Of a DNA stretch of 64,000 nucleotides, positions 53,627 to 62,194 are shown piece by piece. The stretch covers positions 1 through 64,000 of the forward strand of contig NZ_JALNPR010000004.1 in the NCBI RefSeq assembly GCF_023541015.1. Direction: 5' to 3'. Source of the DNA: Marivivens donghaensis (lineage in GTDB: Bacteria > Pseudomonadota > Alphaproteobacteria > Rhodobacterales > Rhodobacteraceae). A program made the position numbers and the translations under genes. The notes beneath the pieces were generated by a model. The model worked only from the letters and a program-made list of their open reading frames with translations, was not told the origin of the DNA and did not search any database. How positions within the stretch are numbered: position 1 is the first letter of the stretch; each line of letters starts with the position of its first letter.

Positions 53627-54391
53627 ATGGCGTGGAAATTGATTTTACACTCTTTCAACATGATCTTCGGCAACCTCGCTGAAGCGCTTAAAGTGTCGGT
53701 CGGACCGATCCTGATCGGTCTATTGCTGATCGGTATCAGCTTTTTCGGGTTAGGCCTGAATTTCGATTTTATTTCTCAGATGGAACAAGGTCGCAGTTCT
53801 AATGCTGGCGCTGCTTTGATGTTCGTCCTACTTGCGATCGTCATCTTCACGGTCGTCTTCGCGTGGATCGCAGTTGCATGGCACCGCTTTGTCTTACTGG
53901 AACAATATCCGGGGATGTTGCCTGCGTTTAAAGGTCAGCCAATTGGCGCCTACATCGGAAAGACATTGGTTCTGTCGTTACTCGTTGCGTTGGCCGCGTT
54001 TGCTTTTGCCTTTGTTATCGGCTTTCTAACAGCGGTGACGGCTTCAATGGGGGTGGCGATCTTCCTCGGCGTCGCATTGGGTTTTGCGGTCTCATACCTT
54101 TGGCTGCGTATCGGTCTGGTTCTCCCTGCAACCGCACTGCGCGAACCGCTCAAAGTGTCCGAATCCATGGCTGCGACCAAGCCGATGTCTGGCACCATTT
54201 TCGGCGTATCTGTGATTTTGGCTGTCCTGAACTTCTTGATCAGCTTGATCATCGGTCAGGTCTATAACTTTGCGGGCATCATCGCGTTTGTTTTGGATGT
54301 GGCCGTGAACTGGGTATTCATCATGGTCGGAATCAGCATTCTGACCACGCTTTACGGTCACCTGATCGAAAAACGTCCGTTGATCGATTAA
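53627..54391 (+). CDS. Six-helix membrane protein of unknown function
   Basis: A 254 aa integral membrane protein; I do not recognise a characterised family. About six hydrophobic segments can be drawn (near 22-42, 62-85, 110-136, 137-162, 185-208 and 213-240), separated by short basic loops such as AWHRFVLLEQYPG. A further in-frame start 15 codons upstream was rejected because GGAGCTACGTT precedes the ATG at 53627. The general look is of membrane proteins with an N-terminal cytoplasmic amphipathic helix. It converges on a Nudix gene with a 4 bp overlap. Confidence 0.75.
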   Translation: MAWKLILHSFNMIFGNLAEALKVSVGPILIGLLLIGISFFGLGLNFDFISQMEQGRSSNAGAALMFVLLAIVIFTVVFAWIAVAWHRFVLLEQYPGMLPAFKGQPIGAYIGKTLVLSLLVALAAFAFAFVIGFLTAVTASMGVAIFLGVALGFAVSYLWLRIGLVLPATALREPLKVSESMAATKPMSGTIFGVSVILAVLNFLISLIIGQVYNFAGIIAFVLDVAVNWVFIMVGISILTTLYGHLIEKRPLID

Positions 54392-54819
54392 AGTGACGCG
54401 ATAAAGGCGCGGTCGCCCTCGTTTGATAAGAGAACCTCGGCCGCGTCTTTGTCCATCCAAAGCGCCGTGTGACCTGCTTCGGTCGGGGCGCTGATGCGTG
54501 CGACAGGGCGCGCGAGATAGATGTGGCAGATTTTTTCGGCCCACATATCGTAATCAGGCATATAGCAGAATCGGCGATAAAACCCAATTTTACGGGGGGT
54601 TGCGATGTGCCAGCCTGTTTCCTCGAACACTTCGCGGTGAAGCGCGGCAATCGGGCTTTCGCCTGCGTCGATGCCACCACCGGGCAGTTGGTATTCGTCC
54701 TCTGGTTCTGCCTGATGGGTCAGCAAAAGCCGTCCACCGAGGGGCAAAATGGCATAAGCGCCGGGGCGCAATTTGTATTTCACGTCGCGCCGGATCGGCT
54801 CACCAAATCGAATACTCAT
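54388..54819 (-). CDS. Nudix hydrolase
   Basis: A 143 aa single-domain protein with a complete Nudix box, GGGIDAGESPIAALHREV and then FEETGW. The N-terminus MSIRFGEPIRRDVKYKLRPG is typical of small RppH/8-oxo-dGTP-type members, but the substrate is unknown. I used the ATG at 54819; an upstream in-frame ATG exists but extends into the hslO leader. It is divergent from hslO (77 bp). Confidence 0.85.
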   Translation of the reverse strand: MSIRFGEPIRRDVKYKLRPGAYAILPLGGRLLLTHQAEPEDEYQLPGGGIDAGESPIAALHREVFEETGWHIATPRKIGFYRRFCYMPDYDMWAEKICHIYLARPVARISAPTEAGHTALWMDKDAAEVLLSNEGDRAFIASL

Positions 54820-54896
54820 GATAATACCCCTTGGACCTGCGCTTGATGCGCTTATATGGACGCGGTATGCCAAACCTCGCCTAACAAGGAAAGCCT

Positions 54897-55901
54897 ATGA
54901 CACTCGGCAGCCAGATCGCTTGGGACGACACTGTACTCCCGTTTCAACTCGATGCGTCGGACGTGCGTGGTCGTGTGGCCCGTTTGGACGGGGTGCTGAA
55001 CCGCGTCTTGGAGCAGCATGATTACCCAGACCAGATCGAAGCCTTGGTCGCAGAGATGGCTCTGCTGACGGCTCTGATCGGTCAAACGCTGAAACTGCGT
55101 TGGAAACTGTCCCTTCAGGTTCGGGGTAGCGGGCCAGCGCGTCTGATCGCGACGGATTATTACGCGCCGCAATCCGAGGGCGAGATTGGTCGTATTCGTG
55201 GTTACGCGTCGTTCGACGAAACCCGCCTCGATCCGTCGAAGCCCCCGTTCGAGATGATCGGACAGGGTTATTTCGCGATCCTCATCGACCAAGGTCAGGG
55301 CACCACCCCATACCAAGGCATCACACCGATTGCGGGCGGATCGCTCTCGGCCTGCGCTGAAACTTATTTCGCACAGTCCGAACAGCTCCCGACACGGTTT
55401 GAGCTGTCGTTCGGCAAATCCACTCTTCCGGGCAAGGATGAAGCATGGCGCGCTGGTGGTGTGATGCTGCAGCACATGCCAAAGGCCTCTCCCTTTGCCA
55501 AAGGCGAGGAAGCGACTGGCGAAGAAGGCGTTCTGACGGCTGCTGATCTGTTGGATGATGACGAAGGTGAAAACTGGAACCGCGCGAACATCCTGCTAGA
55601 CACGGTCGATTCTCTGGAATTGATCGGGCCTGTGGTCCCGCCGACCGACCTCTTGGTCCGTTTGTTCCACGAGGAACGCCCCCGTGTCTATGACGCCCAA
55701 GCCGTGAAATTCGGGTGCTCGTGTTCGTCGGACCGTGTTCGTCAAAGTCTGTCGATCTATTCGGCAAAAGATATCGCACACATGACCACTCCAGAGGGTA
55801 TCGTAACCGCAGATTGCCAATTCTGTGGCGCGCATTACCAGTTTGACCCGAAAACGCTCGGGTTCGAAGCAACGGAAAAACCGGATGATTCAGAGGAATA
55901 A
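54897..55901 (+). CDS. hslO: Redox-activated chaperone Hsp33
   Basis: Holdase activated by oxidation and unfolding. The 334 aa protein has a chaperone core with KLRWKLSLQVRGSGPARLI and the C-terminal zinc centre CSC in KFGCSCSSDRV plus CQFC in TADCQFCGAHYQF, so all four Cys are present. The tail beyond the zinc centre is acidic. The last codons overlap the next Nudix gene by 17 bp. Confidence 0.95.
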   Translation: MTLGSQIAWDDTVLPFQLDASDVRGRVARLDGVLNRVLEQHDYPDQIEALVAEMALLTALIGQTLKLRWKLSLQVRGSGPARLIATDYYAPQSEGEIGRIRGYASFDETRLDPSKPPFEMIGQGYFAILIDQGQGTTPYQGITPIAGGSLSACAETYFAQSEQLPTRFELSFGKSTLPGKDEAWRAGGVMLQHMPKASPFAKGEEATGEEGVLTAADLLDDDEGENWNRANILLDTVDSLELIGPVVPPTDLLVRLFHEERPRVYDAQAVKFGCSCSSDRVRQSLSIYSAKDIAHMTTPEGIVTADCQFCGAHYQFDPKTLGFEATEKPDDSEE

Positions 55902-56478
55902 GGCAGAAGACCGCCTGATCGCCGCCTTGCATGCTCAGGGCGGCGAAACCTCTGATTTCGACCTGAACCCTGATACAAAGCTCCCTGAAAACCGCGTGCT
56001 CAAGCCAGCCGCAGTTTTGGTTGCGTTCCACGAGGACGGTCGGCTTTTGCTGACCAAGCGATCTGCGCGACTGAAACATCACCCAGGTCAGATCGCCTTT
56101 CCTGGTGGTAAGGTAGAGCAGGGCGAGACCTTGATCGACGCAGCTTTGCGTGAGGCGCAGGAGGAGGTCGGTTTGGACCCTGCTCAGGTCAGTGTCTTGG
56201 GAGCCTTGCCGTCACACGAAACCGTCACCAGCTACATCGCGACACCAGTTGTCGCGATGATCCGTGGCGACTGGACCCCCGTTCCTGAACTTGGCGAGGT
56301 TGAGGAGGTCTTTACCGTCCCCTTTGACCATATCGCTGATCGCACGAATTATCGGATTGAGGGGCGTCGTTGGCAGGGACGCCGACGGTATTATTTCACC
56401 GCGCCCTATGGGCCGTATTACATCTGGGGGGCCACTGCGCGGATGTTGCGCGGATTGGCGGAACGACTATGCGACTGA
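55885..56478 (+). CDS. CoA pyrophosphatase-type Nudix hydrolase
   Basis: A 197 aa Nudix protein of the NudL/CoAse group. The CoA-associated segment LLLTKRSARLKHHPGQIAFP lies directly before the Nudix box GGKVEQGETLIDAALREAQ followed by EEVGLD. This order is diagnostic for CoA and acyl-CoA diphosphatases. The start ATG at 55885 lies inside the hslO end; a slightly later start cannot be excluded. It overlaps the CCA transferase start by 10 bp. Confidence 0.88.
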   Translation: MIQRNKAEDRLIAALHAQGGETSDFDLNPDTKLPENRVLKPAAVLVAFHEDGRLLLTKRSARLKHHPGQIAFPGGKVEQGETLIDAALREAQEEVGLDPAQVSVLGALPSHETVTSYIATPVVAMIRGDWTPVPELGEVEEVFTVPFDHIADRTNYRIEGRRWQGRRRYYFTAPYGPYYIWGATARMLRGLAERLCD

Positions 56479-57611
56479 CGGCAGAGTGGTTGACGCACCC
56501 CGCGTCGCAAGCTGTCTGCAAGGCGCTGACGGACGGCGGTTTTCAGGCCTATTTTGTCGGTGGGTGCGTGCGAAATGCCCTGCTCGGGAAACCCGTGTCG
56601 GATTTGGATATTTCGACCGATGCGCGGCCAGAACAGACTCTAAAGCGGGCAAAACAGGCCGGTTTGAAGGCGATCCCGACAGGCATTGATCACGGCACAA
56701 TCACCGTGGTCGCTGATGGCATCCCGTTTGAGATCACAACCTTTCGCAGGGATGTGGACACCGATGGTCGTCACGCGGTCGTCGATTTTGCCGACACGAT
56801 GGATGAGGACGCCCGCCGCCGAGATTTCACGATGAACGCGCTGTATGCCGCGCCGAATGGTGAGGTGTTTGACCCCGTGAATGGTTTGCCCGACCTCCGC
56901 GCTGGGCACCTTCGTTTTATCGGTGATGCGGATCAGCGTATTCGCGAAGACTACTTGCGCATCCTGCGGTTCTTCCGTTTTTCGGCATGGTATGGCGATC
57001 CTTCGTTGGGCATTGATGCCGATGGGTTGGCTGCCTGTGCTGAGAACCTCGACGGGTTGGCGCAATTGTCGGCGGAGCGTGTTGGTTCTGAAATGCGTAA
57101 ACTACTGTCTGCTGCTGACCCTGCGCCCGCGATGGCTGCAATGGCGGCGAGCGGGGTTCTTTATTCGGTCCTCCCCGGTGCGCAGGCCCAAAGCCTAGCG
57201 ATCCTTGTGCATTTAGAGGGCGACCGTAGCCCTGATCCGATCCGTCGTTTGGCAGTGATTGGGGGCGAGGATGTTCCTGAACGGTTGCGGTTGTCGAACG
57301 CGGACAAACGGCGGCTCGAGGCTATTCAGGCTGGCATCAGTATGGATTTGGGCGAACTAGGGTATCGGTGCAAAGATACTGCCGAAGACAGCTACCTCGT
57401 GCGGCAGGCATCAATGGGACAACCAATTGATCCCGACGAACTGGCGATCTTGCATCATGCCATGCAGCAATCGTTTCCCGTCAAGGCGGCTGATCTTATG
57501 CCAGCATTTACGGGGGCTGCATTGGGCGAACGGCTTCGTAAACTCGAAGCGGATTGGATTGCCTCTAGATTTACGTTGTCGCGAGATGCTCTGATCTCTA
57601 GCGCTGGATGA
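56469..57611 (+). CDS. cca: CCA tRNA nucleotidyltransferase
   Basis: Class II nucleotidyltransferase/poly(A) polymerase head domain, 380 aa. It has YFVGGCVRNALLGKPVSDLD (metal Asp pair), a RRDFTMNALY block and the RIREDYLRILRFFRFSAWYG recognition segment. It would add or repair the tRNA 3' CCA. The tRNA-Thr in this window already encodes CCA, so here it would act mainly in repair. The start lies inside the preceding Nudix gene (10 bp overlap). Confidence 0.93.
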   Translation: MRLTAEWLTHPASQAVCKALTDGGFQAYFVGGCVRNALLGKPVSDLDISTDARPEQTLKRAKQAGLKAIPTGIDHGTITVVADGIPFEITTFRRDVDTDGRHAVVDFADTMDEDARRRDFTMNALYAAPNGEVFDPVNGLPDLRAGHLRFIGDADQRIREDYLRILRFFRFSAWYGDPSLGIDADGLAACAENLDGLAQLSAERVGSEMRKLLSAADPAPAMAAMAASGVLYSVLPGAQAQSLAILVHLEGDRSPDPIRRLAVIGGEDVPERLRLSNADKRRLEAIQAGISMDLGELGYRCKDTAEDSYLVRQASMGQPIDPDELAILHHAMQQSFPVKAADLMPAFTGAALGERLRKLEADWIASRFTLSRDALISSAG

Positions 57612-57633
57612 ATTGCCCCGCTAAGGAAGCGCC

Positions 57634-58827
57634 ATGAAAATTCAAAGCCTCACACACACTGGTTTAGGTCGCGCCGAGGATGGCACGATGGTTCCGCGCA
57701 CGCTTCCCTTGGAAGAAGTTGAAGTGACAGATGACGGCGTTCGCATCGTCTCACCTTCGGCTGACCGCGTTAGCCCACCGTGCCGCCATTATAAATCCTG
57801 CGGCGGCTGCGCGATGCAGCATGCGTCTGACGCCTTTGTTGCGGCTTGGAAGGCATCGACTGTTGAACGCGCTCTGTCGGCGCAGGGGATTGAAGCGACC
57901 ATCGCAGGAACGATCACAAGCCCGATCAAATCCCGTCGCCGTGCAAAACTGGCTGGTCGTCGCACGAAAAAGGGAACTCTGGTCGGGTTCCACGCGCGCG
58001 CCTCTGACACGCTGGTTGAGGTGCCCGATTGCCAGCTTTTGGCGCCAGAACTGATCGCAACACTTCCCGCGCTCAATGCACTAACCGCCCTCGCGGCGAG
58101 CCGTAAGGCTGAAGTCGCGATGACTGTTAGCCTGAGTGTCGATGGTCCCGATGTCCATATTCAGACGGAAAAAGAACTCACGACCGATCTGCGGGTCGAT
58201 CTGGCGCAGTGGGCGAACCAATTCGGGATCGCCCGTTTGGTTTGGGTTGATGAACCCGTTGTGACCATCCACCCGCCGCGTCAGGATTTCGGTGGATCAC
58301 TCGTCGTGCCACCCCCTGGGGCATTCCTACAAGCGACAAAGCATGGTGAGAAAGCCCTGCAAGATGCGGTGAGCGCGATTGTCGGCGACGCGGATAAGGT
58401 CGTGGACCTCTTTGCGGGGTCGGGCACGTTTACCCTGCCTTTGGCGCGGAAGGCCTCGGTTTATGCGGTTGAGGGCGTCCGAGAGATGATGGACGCATTG
58501 GACCGTGGTTGGCGCAGCACTGGCGGGTTGCACCGCGTTTCCGTTGAGACGCGTGACCTGTTCCGCCGTCCACTTTTGCCCGACGAACTTAATGAATTCG
58601 ACGCTATCGTGATTGACCCGCCGCGTGCGGGTGCAGAGGCGCAAGTTGCTGAAATTGCTGAGTCCAAAGTTGCTACTGTGGCGATGGTGTCGTGCAATCC
58701 AGTGACGTTTGCTCGTGATGCGAGAACGTTGATTGATGCGGGCTTTACCCTTGGCCCCGTGACGGTTGTCGATCAGTTCCGCTGGTCACACCACACCGAA
58801 GTCGTTGCTGCATTTACGCGCAATTGA
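57634..58827 (+). CDS. 23S rRNA (uracil-C5)-methyltransferase, RlmD/TrmA family
   Basis: A 397 aa class I SAM RNA methyltransferase. The Fe-S ligand cluster is in PPCRHYKSCGGCAMQH near residue 50. The SAM loop is VDLFAGSGTFTLPLA, catalytic motif IDPPRAGAE, and nucleophile region VAMVSCNPVTFARD. The N-terminal TRAM-like region is short. It could be RlmD- or RlmC-like (m5U1939 or m5U747); the exact uridine is not decided by sequence. It stands alone, 22 bp after cca. Confidence 0.88.
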   Translation: MKIQSLTHTGLGRAEDGTMVPRTLPLEEVEVTDDGVRIVSPSADRVSPPCRHYKSCGGCAMQHASDAFVAAWKASTVERALSAQGIEATIAGTITSPIKSRRRAKLAGRRTKKGTLVGFHARASDTLVEVPDCQLLAPELIATLPALNALTALAASRKAEVAMTVSLSVDGPDVHIQTEKELTTDLRVDLAQWANQFGIARLVWVDEPVVTIHPPRQDFGGSLVVPPPGAFLQATKHGEKALQDAVSAIVGDADKVVDLFAGSGTFTLPLARKASVYAVEGVREMMDALDRGWRSTGGLHRVSVETRDLFRRPLLPDELNEFDAIVIDPPRAGAEAQVAEIAESKVATVAMVSCNPVTFARDARTLIDAGFTLGPVTVVDQFRWSHHTEVVAAFTRN

Positions 58828-58912
58828 TGTCAATTTGGGTAGCTAGGCGGCGGATTTAAATTCGTGTAAACGGTGCGCAACAAAAGCGAAAATCGCATCG
58901 AGGCAGTACCCA

Positions 58913-59407
58913 ATGTTCACACGGATTTTATTGATCCTAACCATCGCGCTTGGCCTATCGTCATGCGGGCGCACGTCGAAATTTGTGTCCTATGACGGAC
59001 CAGAGGTGACGTCGATTGTGGTGAACAAAGGTGCGCGTCGCATGTATCTTATGCACGATACCGATGTGATGCGGAGCTATGACATCCGTATGGGCTTTGC
59101 CCCCGAAGGTCATAAACAGTTCGAAGGTGACGGTAAGACGCCCGAAGGAACCTATGTGATCAACCGTCGGAATCCGAATTCGGCTTATCACCTGTCGCTC
59201 GGCATTTCATATCCGAACGCTCAGGACAGAGCCTATGCCGCCTCGCAAGGCCGCGCCCCCGGTGGTGAAATTTTCATCCACGGGACGCCATCTATCGCGG
59301 ATAGCAGCATTGATTGGACGGCGGGCTGTATTGCTGTCTCGAACGCTGAAATCGAAGAGATCTACGCGATGGTCCCGAACGGAACGCCGATCTTTATCTA
59401 CCCTTAA
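58913..59407 (+). CDS. L,D-transpeptidase (YkuD) lipoprotein
   Basis: A 164 aa protein with a lipoprotein signal (LSSC, Cys at about 18), then a YkuD domain. The histidine is in EIFIHGTPS and the catalytic Cys in DWTAGCIAVSN. It would make 3-3 crosslinks or attach or remove proteins on peptidoglycan. The usual Arg/Asn after the Cys is replaced by Ala-Val-Ser-Asn, as in DpaA/YafK-like amidase-type members, so the direction of its reaction is open. It converges on the CAP gene with a 4 bp overlap. Confidence 0.88.
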   Translation: MFTRILLILTIALGLSSCGRTSKFVSYDGPEVTSIVVNKGARRMYLMHDTDVMRSYDIRMGFAPEGHKQFEGDGKTPEGTYVINRRNPNSAYHLSLGISYPNAQDRAYAASQGRAPGGEIFIHGTPSIADSSIDWTAGCIAVSNAEIEEIYAMVPNGTPIFIYP

Positions 59408-59922
59408 AGGGGCTTGCCCGTCACAAAGGTCCACCAGATTTTGCCGTTGGATTCTTGGAACCATGCAAAGCCCATTTCGCGGGCGTTGGGGTCAAGGATC
59501 ACATCGCGCGTGTCTGCCTGTTCAAGCCAGGCAGCCAAGGTTTGCATCTCTGTCTCGAAGGTTTCAGAGATGTTTTCACCCAAGATCTGGCCCGAATAGC
59601 CAACGCGACGACCACGGTCGAGCGGCGAGGAGCCGTCCGATCCAAAGTGCCACGGACGGTTCTGGAGGGACATGTCACGCGAATGAGTCGCGGCAGCCGC
59701 GTTCAATTGGGCGTTCAGCGTAAGCGGTGTCAGGCCTCGTGCCTGACGCAGAACGTTCACACCGTCGAGCATCCGATACTCGATCGCGGCCTCGTCGCTT
59801 GGTTCGATGACATAGATAGACGGCAGAGGGAGCCCATCTGGACCAAGACGCGGCCCGTTACCCAACGTGCAGCCCGCAAGACCCAAAGCCGCGAACCCGA
59901 ACATAACGTGACGACGATTCAT
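59404..59922 (-). CDS. CAP/SCP-domain lipoprotein
   Basis: A 172 aa protein with a lipobox (LAGC, Cys at about 18) behind a twin-arginine-like MNRRHVMFGF start. A CAP domain follows: LNAAAATHSRDMSLQN, GENISE and REMGFAWFQ. Bacterial CAP proteins are secreted, often in cell-envelope or spore-coat contexts, and their activity is unknown. The two flanking genes are L,D-transpeptidases, which suggests a cell-wall role. Confidence 0.85.
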   Translation of the reverse strand: MNRRHVMFGFAALGLAGCTLGNGPRLGPDGLPLPSIYVIEPSDEAAIEYRMLDGVNVLRQARGLTPLTLNAQLNAAAATHSRDMSLQNRPWHFGSDGSSPLDRGRRVGYSGQILGENISETFETEMQTLAAWLEQADTRDVILDPNAREMGFAWFQESNGKIWWTFVTGKPL

Positions 59923-60090
59923 GATGAACTCCTGTTAGACGCGAAACTCATATCCGTTGATTCGTGGCAATTCAAACCCAGTTGCGCAAGGTTTGGCCGA
60001 TCTCCGCTATGTGTGAATTGAATGAAACAGCACAAAAGCGTATTTCATCATCAAACAACCGTGGCCCTTACCACGCCGGAGCGTACAGAC

Positions 60091-60675
60091 ATGACCGACC
60101 CGAAATTTAGCCGCCGTGCATTTGTGGCCGCTGCCGCCGCAACCATCGGCACCCGTAGCGTCGCGCAGACCGAAGGTTCGACAGAAATCGAAAGCGATAT
60201 CTCGCATTCGGTTCAACGGAACATCTCGAGCTTCCGATCCTTGGATTGGCGCCCGTATTTCGACACCCTTCGCAACGGCGCGATATTGGTCGATACGCAG
60301 AGCCGTGCACTTCATTTCTGGTCCGAGGATCAGTCTGTTTACAAGCTCTTCCCGACCTCTGTGCCGTTGACGGCCGACCTTACCCGCTTGGGTAAAACAG
60401 AGATTGTGCGTCGCGTTATTGGGCCTGAATGGCGTCCTACACCGTCGATGCTAGAGCGGAACCCCGAATGGCCAGACTACATTGGGCCGGGGCCAGATAA
60501 CCCACTTGGGACCCACGCCCTCTATCTGTCGTGGCAGTATTACCGAATTCACGGCACTCACGACACACGCAAAATCGGTCGTCGATCGTCGAACGGGTGT
60601 ATCGGCCTGTACAATGAACACATCGCCGAGCTTTATGGATTGACCAAAGTAGGCACTCAGGTGTTGCTGATTTAA
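60091..60675 (+). CDS. Tat-exported L,D-transpeptidase (YkuD)
   Basis: A 194 aa protein with a Tat signal (SRRAFVAAAAATIG) and a YkuD catalytic domain. The key parts are HALYLSWQYYRIHGTHD and the catalytic Cys in GRRSSNGCIGLYNEHIAEL, which is the complete ErfK/YbiS type motif with SxGC. The ATG at 60091 was chosen because the Tat signal begins there; the upstream in-frame ATG at 60022 would put 23 extra residues before it. A sister enzyme lies 700 bp upstream. Confidence 0.9.
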   Translation: MTDPKFSRRAFVAAAAATIGTRSVAQTEGSTEIESDISHSVQRNISSFRSLDWRPYFDTLRNGAILVDTQSRALHFWSEDQSVYKLFPTSVPLTADLTRLGKTEIVRRVIGPEWRPTPSMLERNPEWPDYIGPGPDNPLGTHALYLSWQYYRIHGTHDTRKIGRRSSNGCIGLYNEHIAELYGLTKVGTQVLLI

Positions 60676-60771
60676 CCACAATCACAAAATCTTTTGTGGC
60701 GAAAATAAGAAAACCTCTTGGCAGAACGCCTGATTATCTAGTTTACACTCGTACACGAGGTAAGTCTTGAC

Positions 60772-60809
60772 TGTCGCGGACCGTCCTCAACACTTAGGTT
60801 CCTGCGACA
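60772..60809 (+). promoter_or_regulatory. Leader hairpin of the 61-aa protein gene
   Basis: TGTCGC-GGA pairs with TCC-T-GCGACA with one bulged base, 20 nt before the start codon of the small protein gene. The location in the 5' leader suggests mRNA stabilisation or control. A TTGACT at 60766-60771 could be a -35 element but no good -10 follows. Confidence 0.5.
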
Positions 60810-60828
60810 AGAAAATTGGAGAATTGTT

Positions 60829-61014
60829 ATGAAAAAAATCGCTCTCGCCGCTGCTTTCACCGGTTTCGCTTCTGCTGCTTTCGCAGGTGGCATGGCTCCG
60901 GTTGTAACTGTTGAGCCAGTAGTTGTTGAAGAAGCAGCGACTTCGTCGTCCGCTTCGGGCCTGATCATTCCGCTGATCCTGGTTGCTCTGATCGCTGCTG
61001 CAGCTTCGAACTAA
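60829..61014 (+). CDS. Small secreted/membrane protein of unknown function
   Basis: A 61 aa protein: a clear signal peptide (MKKIALAAAFTGFASAAFAG), a short Val/Pro/Glu stretch, a Ser-rich linker and one C-terminal hydrophobic segment (about 44-59). I do not recognise a named family; similar tiny proteins appear in other Rhodobacterales to my recollection. A good AGGTTC-less but GGAGA ribosome site, strong codon bias and a perfect terminator suggest a highly expressed gene. It may be an outer or inner membrane peptide. Confidence 0.75.
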   Translation: MKKIALAAAFTGFASAAFAGGMAPVVTVEPVVVEEAATSSSASGLIIPLILVALIAAAASN

Positions 61015-61037
61015 TTCGAAGTCTCAGTGACAAGATT

Positions 61038-61070
61038 GGGCCGGTTGCGATGCAACCGGCCCTTTTCTTT
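61038..61070. terminator. Strong terminator between the small protein gene and hemH
   Basis: GGGCCGGTTGC pairs with GCAACCGGCCC around GAT, followed by TTTTCTTTT. It ends the + strand gene at 61014. hemH converges from the other side, and its stop lies within the T-tract region. Confidence 0.95.
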
Positions 61071-62143
61071 TACCCAATCCAGCCTTTGAGGTTCTGGATG
61101 ATGACGCCAGTCAGCGCTTCGATATGCGCTGGGTCATCGTTGAGGCATGGAATGTAGCTGAAATGCTCGCCCCCCGCCTCTTCAAAGCTCTCTTTGATCT
61201 CTTCGTTGATTTCTTCCAGCGTTTCGATGCAATCGGCGCTGAAGGCAGGTGCGATCACTGCAATGTGTTTGTGCCCTTGTTCGGCAAGGCGCGCGACCTC
61301 TTCGACGGTGTAGGGCTGAAGCCATTCTTCTGGGCCAAATTTCGACTGGAAGGTCGTTTTGATCTGCGTGTCATCCCAACCAAGCCGTTCTTTCAAGAGG
61401 CGCGTGGTTTTGGCGCAATGGCAGTGATAGGGGTCGCCCGCTTTGGTCAGGTATCGTTTCGGCAAACCGTGGTATGAGCAAACCAACATCGATGGCTTTT
61501 CGTCCATCGCGTCGTAGGCGCGCTGAACTGATGCCGCTAGTGCGTCGATATAGGAGGGATCTTCGAAATAGGGTGGTACGATACGGGCGACGGGCTGGAA
61601 TTTTTCTTTCATCAGCGCACGGAAGAACTGATCGTTCGCCGTGGCGGATGTCGCGCCCGCGTATTGCGGATAGAGAGGGAAAAACAGGATGCGGTCACAG
61701 CCCGCATCAACCATCTCGCGGACCTTCGATTCCGTTGATGGATTGCCGTAGCGCATGCAGAAATCGACAATCACTTGTTCACCGAACAACCCCTGCAAGC
61801 TTGCGCGGATCGCAGTGGTTTGGTCCCGCGTGATGGTCATCAACGGGCTTTCGTCTTTCTCGGTGTTCCAGATTGAGCGATAGGCAGCACCAGATTTTTG
61901 CGGACGGATCGACAGAATGATGCCCTGCAGGATTGGCTGCCATTTCCATGCGGGATAATCGATGACACGCTTGTCAGATAGAAATTCGCTCAGGTAGCGG
62001 CGCATCGACCAGTAATCGGTCGCATCAGGCGTACCTAGGTTTGCCAGCAAAATGCCGATACGGCGCGGTTTGATGGCGGGGTGGTCGGCTGGTGCGTGGA
62101 CGGGGCATTTCGCCAATCCGCCAGTGTTCTTTACGTCTTTCAT
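61070..62143 (-). CDS. hemH: Ferrochelatase
   Basis: Inserts iron into protoporphyrin IX, the last step of heme synthesis. The 357 aa protein has GILLANLGTPDATDYWSMRR, the active-site His in LVCSYHGLPKRYL and the Glu-rich site in FSADCIETLEEINEEIKESF. The start MKDVKNTGGLAKCPVH was chosen because the longer frame adds no family sequence. hemJ, one step earlier in the pathway, lies by the origin. Confidence 0.97.
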   Translation of the reverse strand: MKDVKNTGGLAKCPVHAPADHPAIKPRRIGILLANLGTPDATDYWSMRRYLSEFLSDKRVIDYPAWKWQPILQGIILSIRPQKSGAAYRSIWNTEKDESPLMTITRDQTTAIRASLQGLFGEQVIVDFCMRYGNPSTESKVREMVDAGCDRILFFPLYPQYAGATSATANDQFFRALMKEKFQPVARIVPPYFEDPSYIDALAASVQRAYDAMDEKPSMLVCSYHGLPKRYLTKAGDPYHCHCAKTTRLLKERLGWDDTQIKTTFQSKFGPEEWLQPYTVEEVARLAEQGHKHIAVIAPAFSADCIETLEEINEEIKESFEEAGGEHFSYIPCLNDDPAHIEALTGVIIQNLKGWIG

Positions 62144-62194
62144 GTCAGTCCCGTTCCGTAGTTTGGGCCAGAGATATGTCAAAACCCCGATGGG

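Noticed and set aside
58856-58870. Near CtrA box (TTAA-N7-TAAA) upstream of the L,D-transpeptidase lipoprotein
   Set aside because: One half-site is imperfect and such one-mismatch sites are expected by chance several times in 64 kb.
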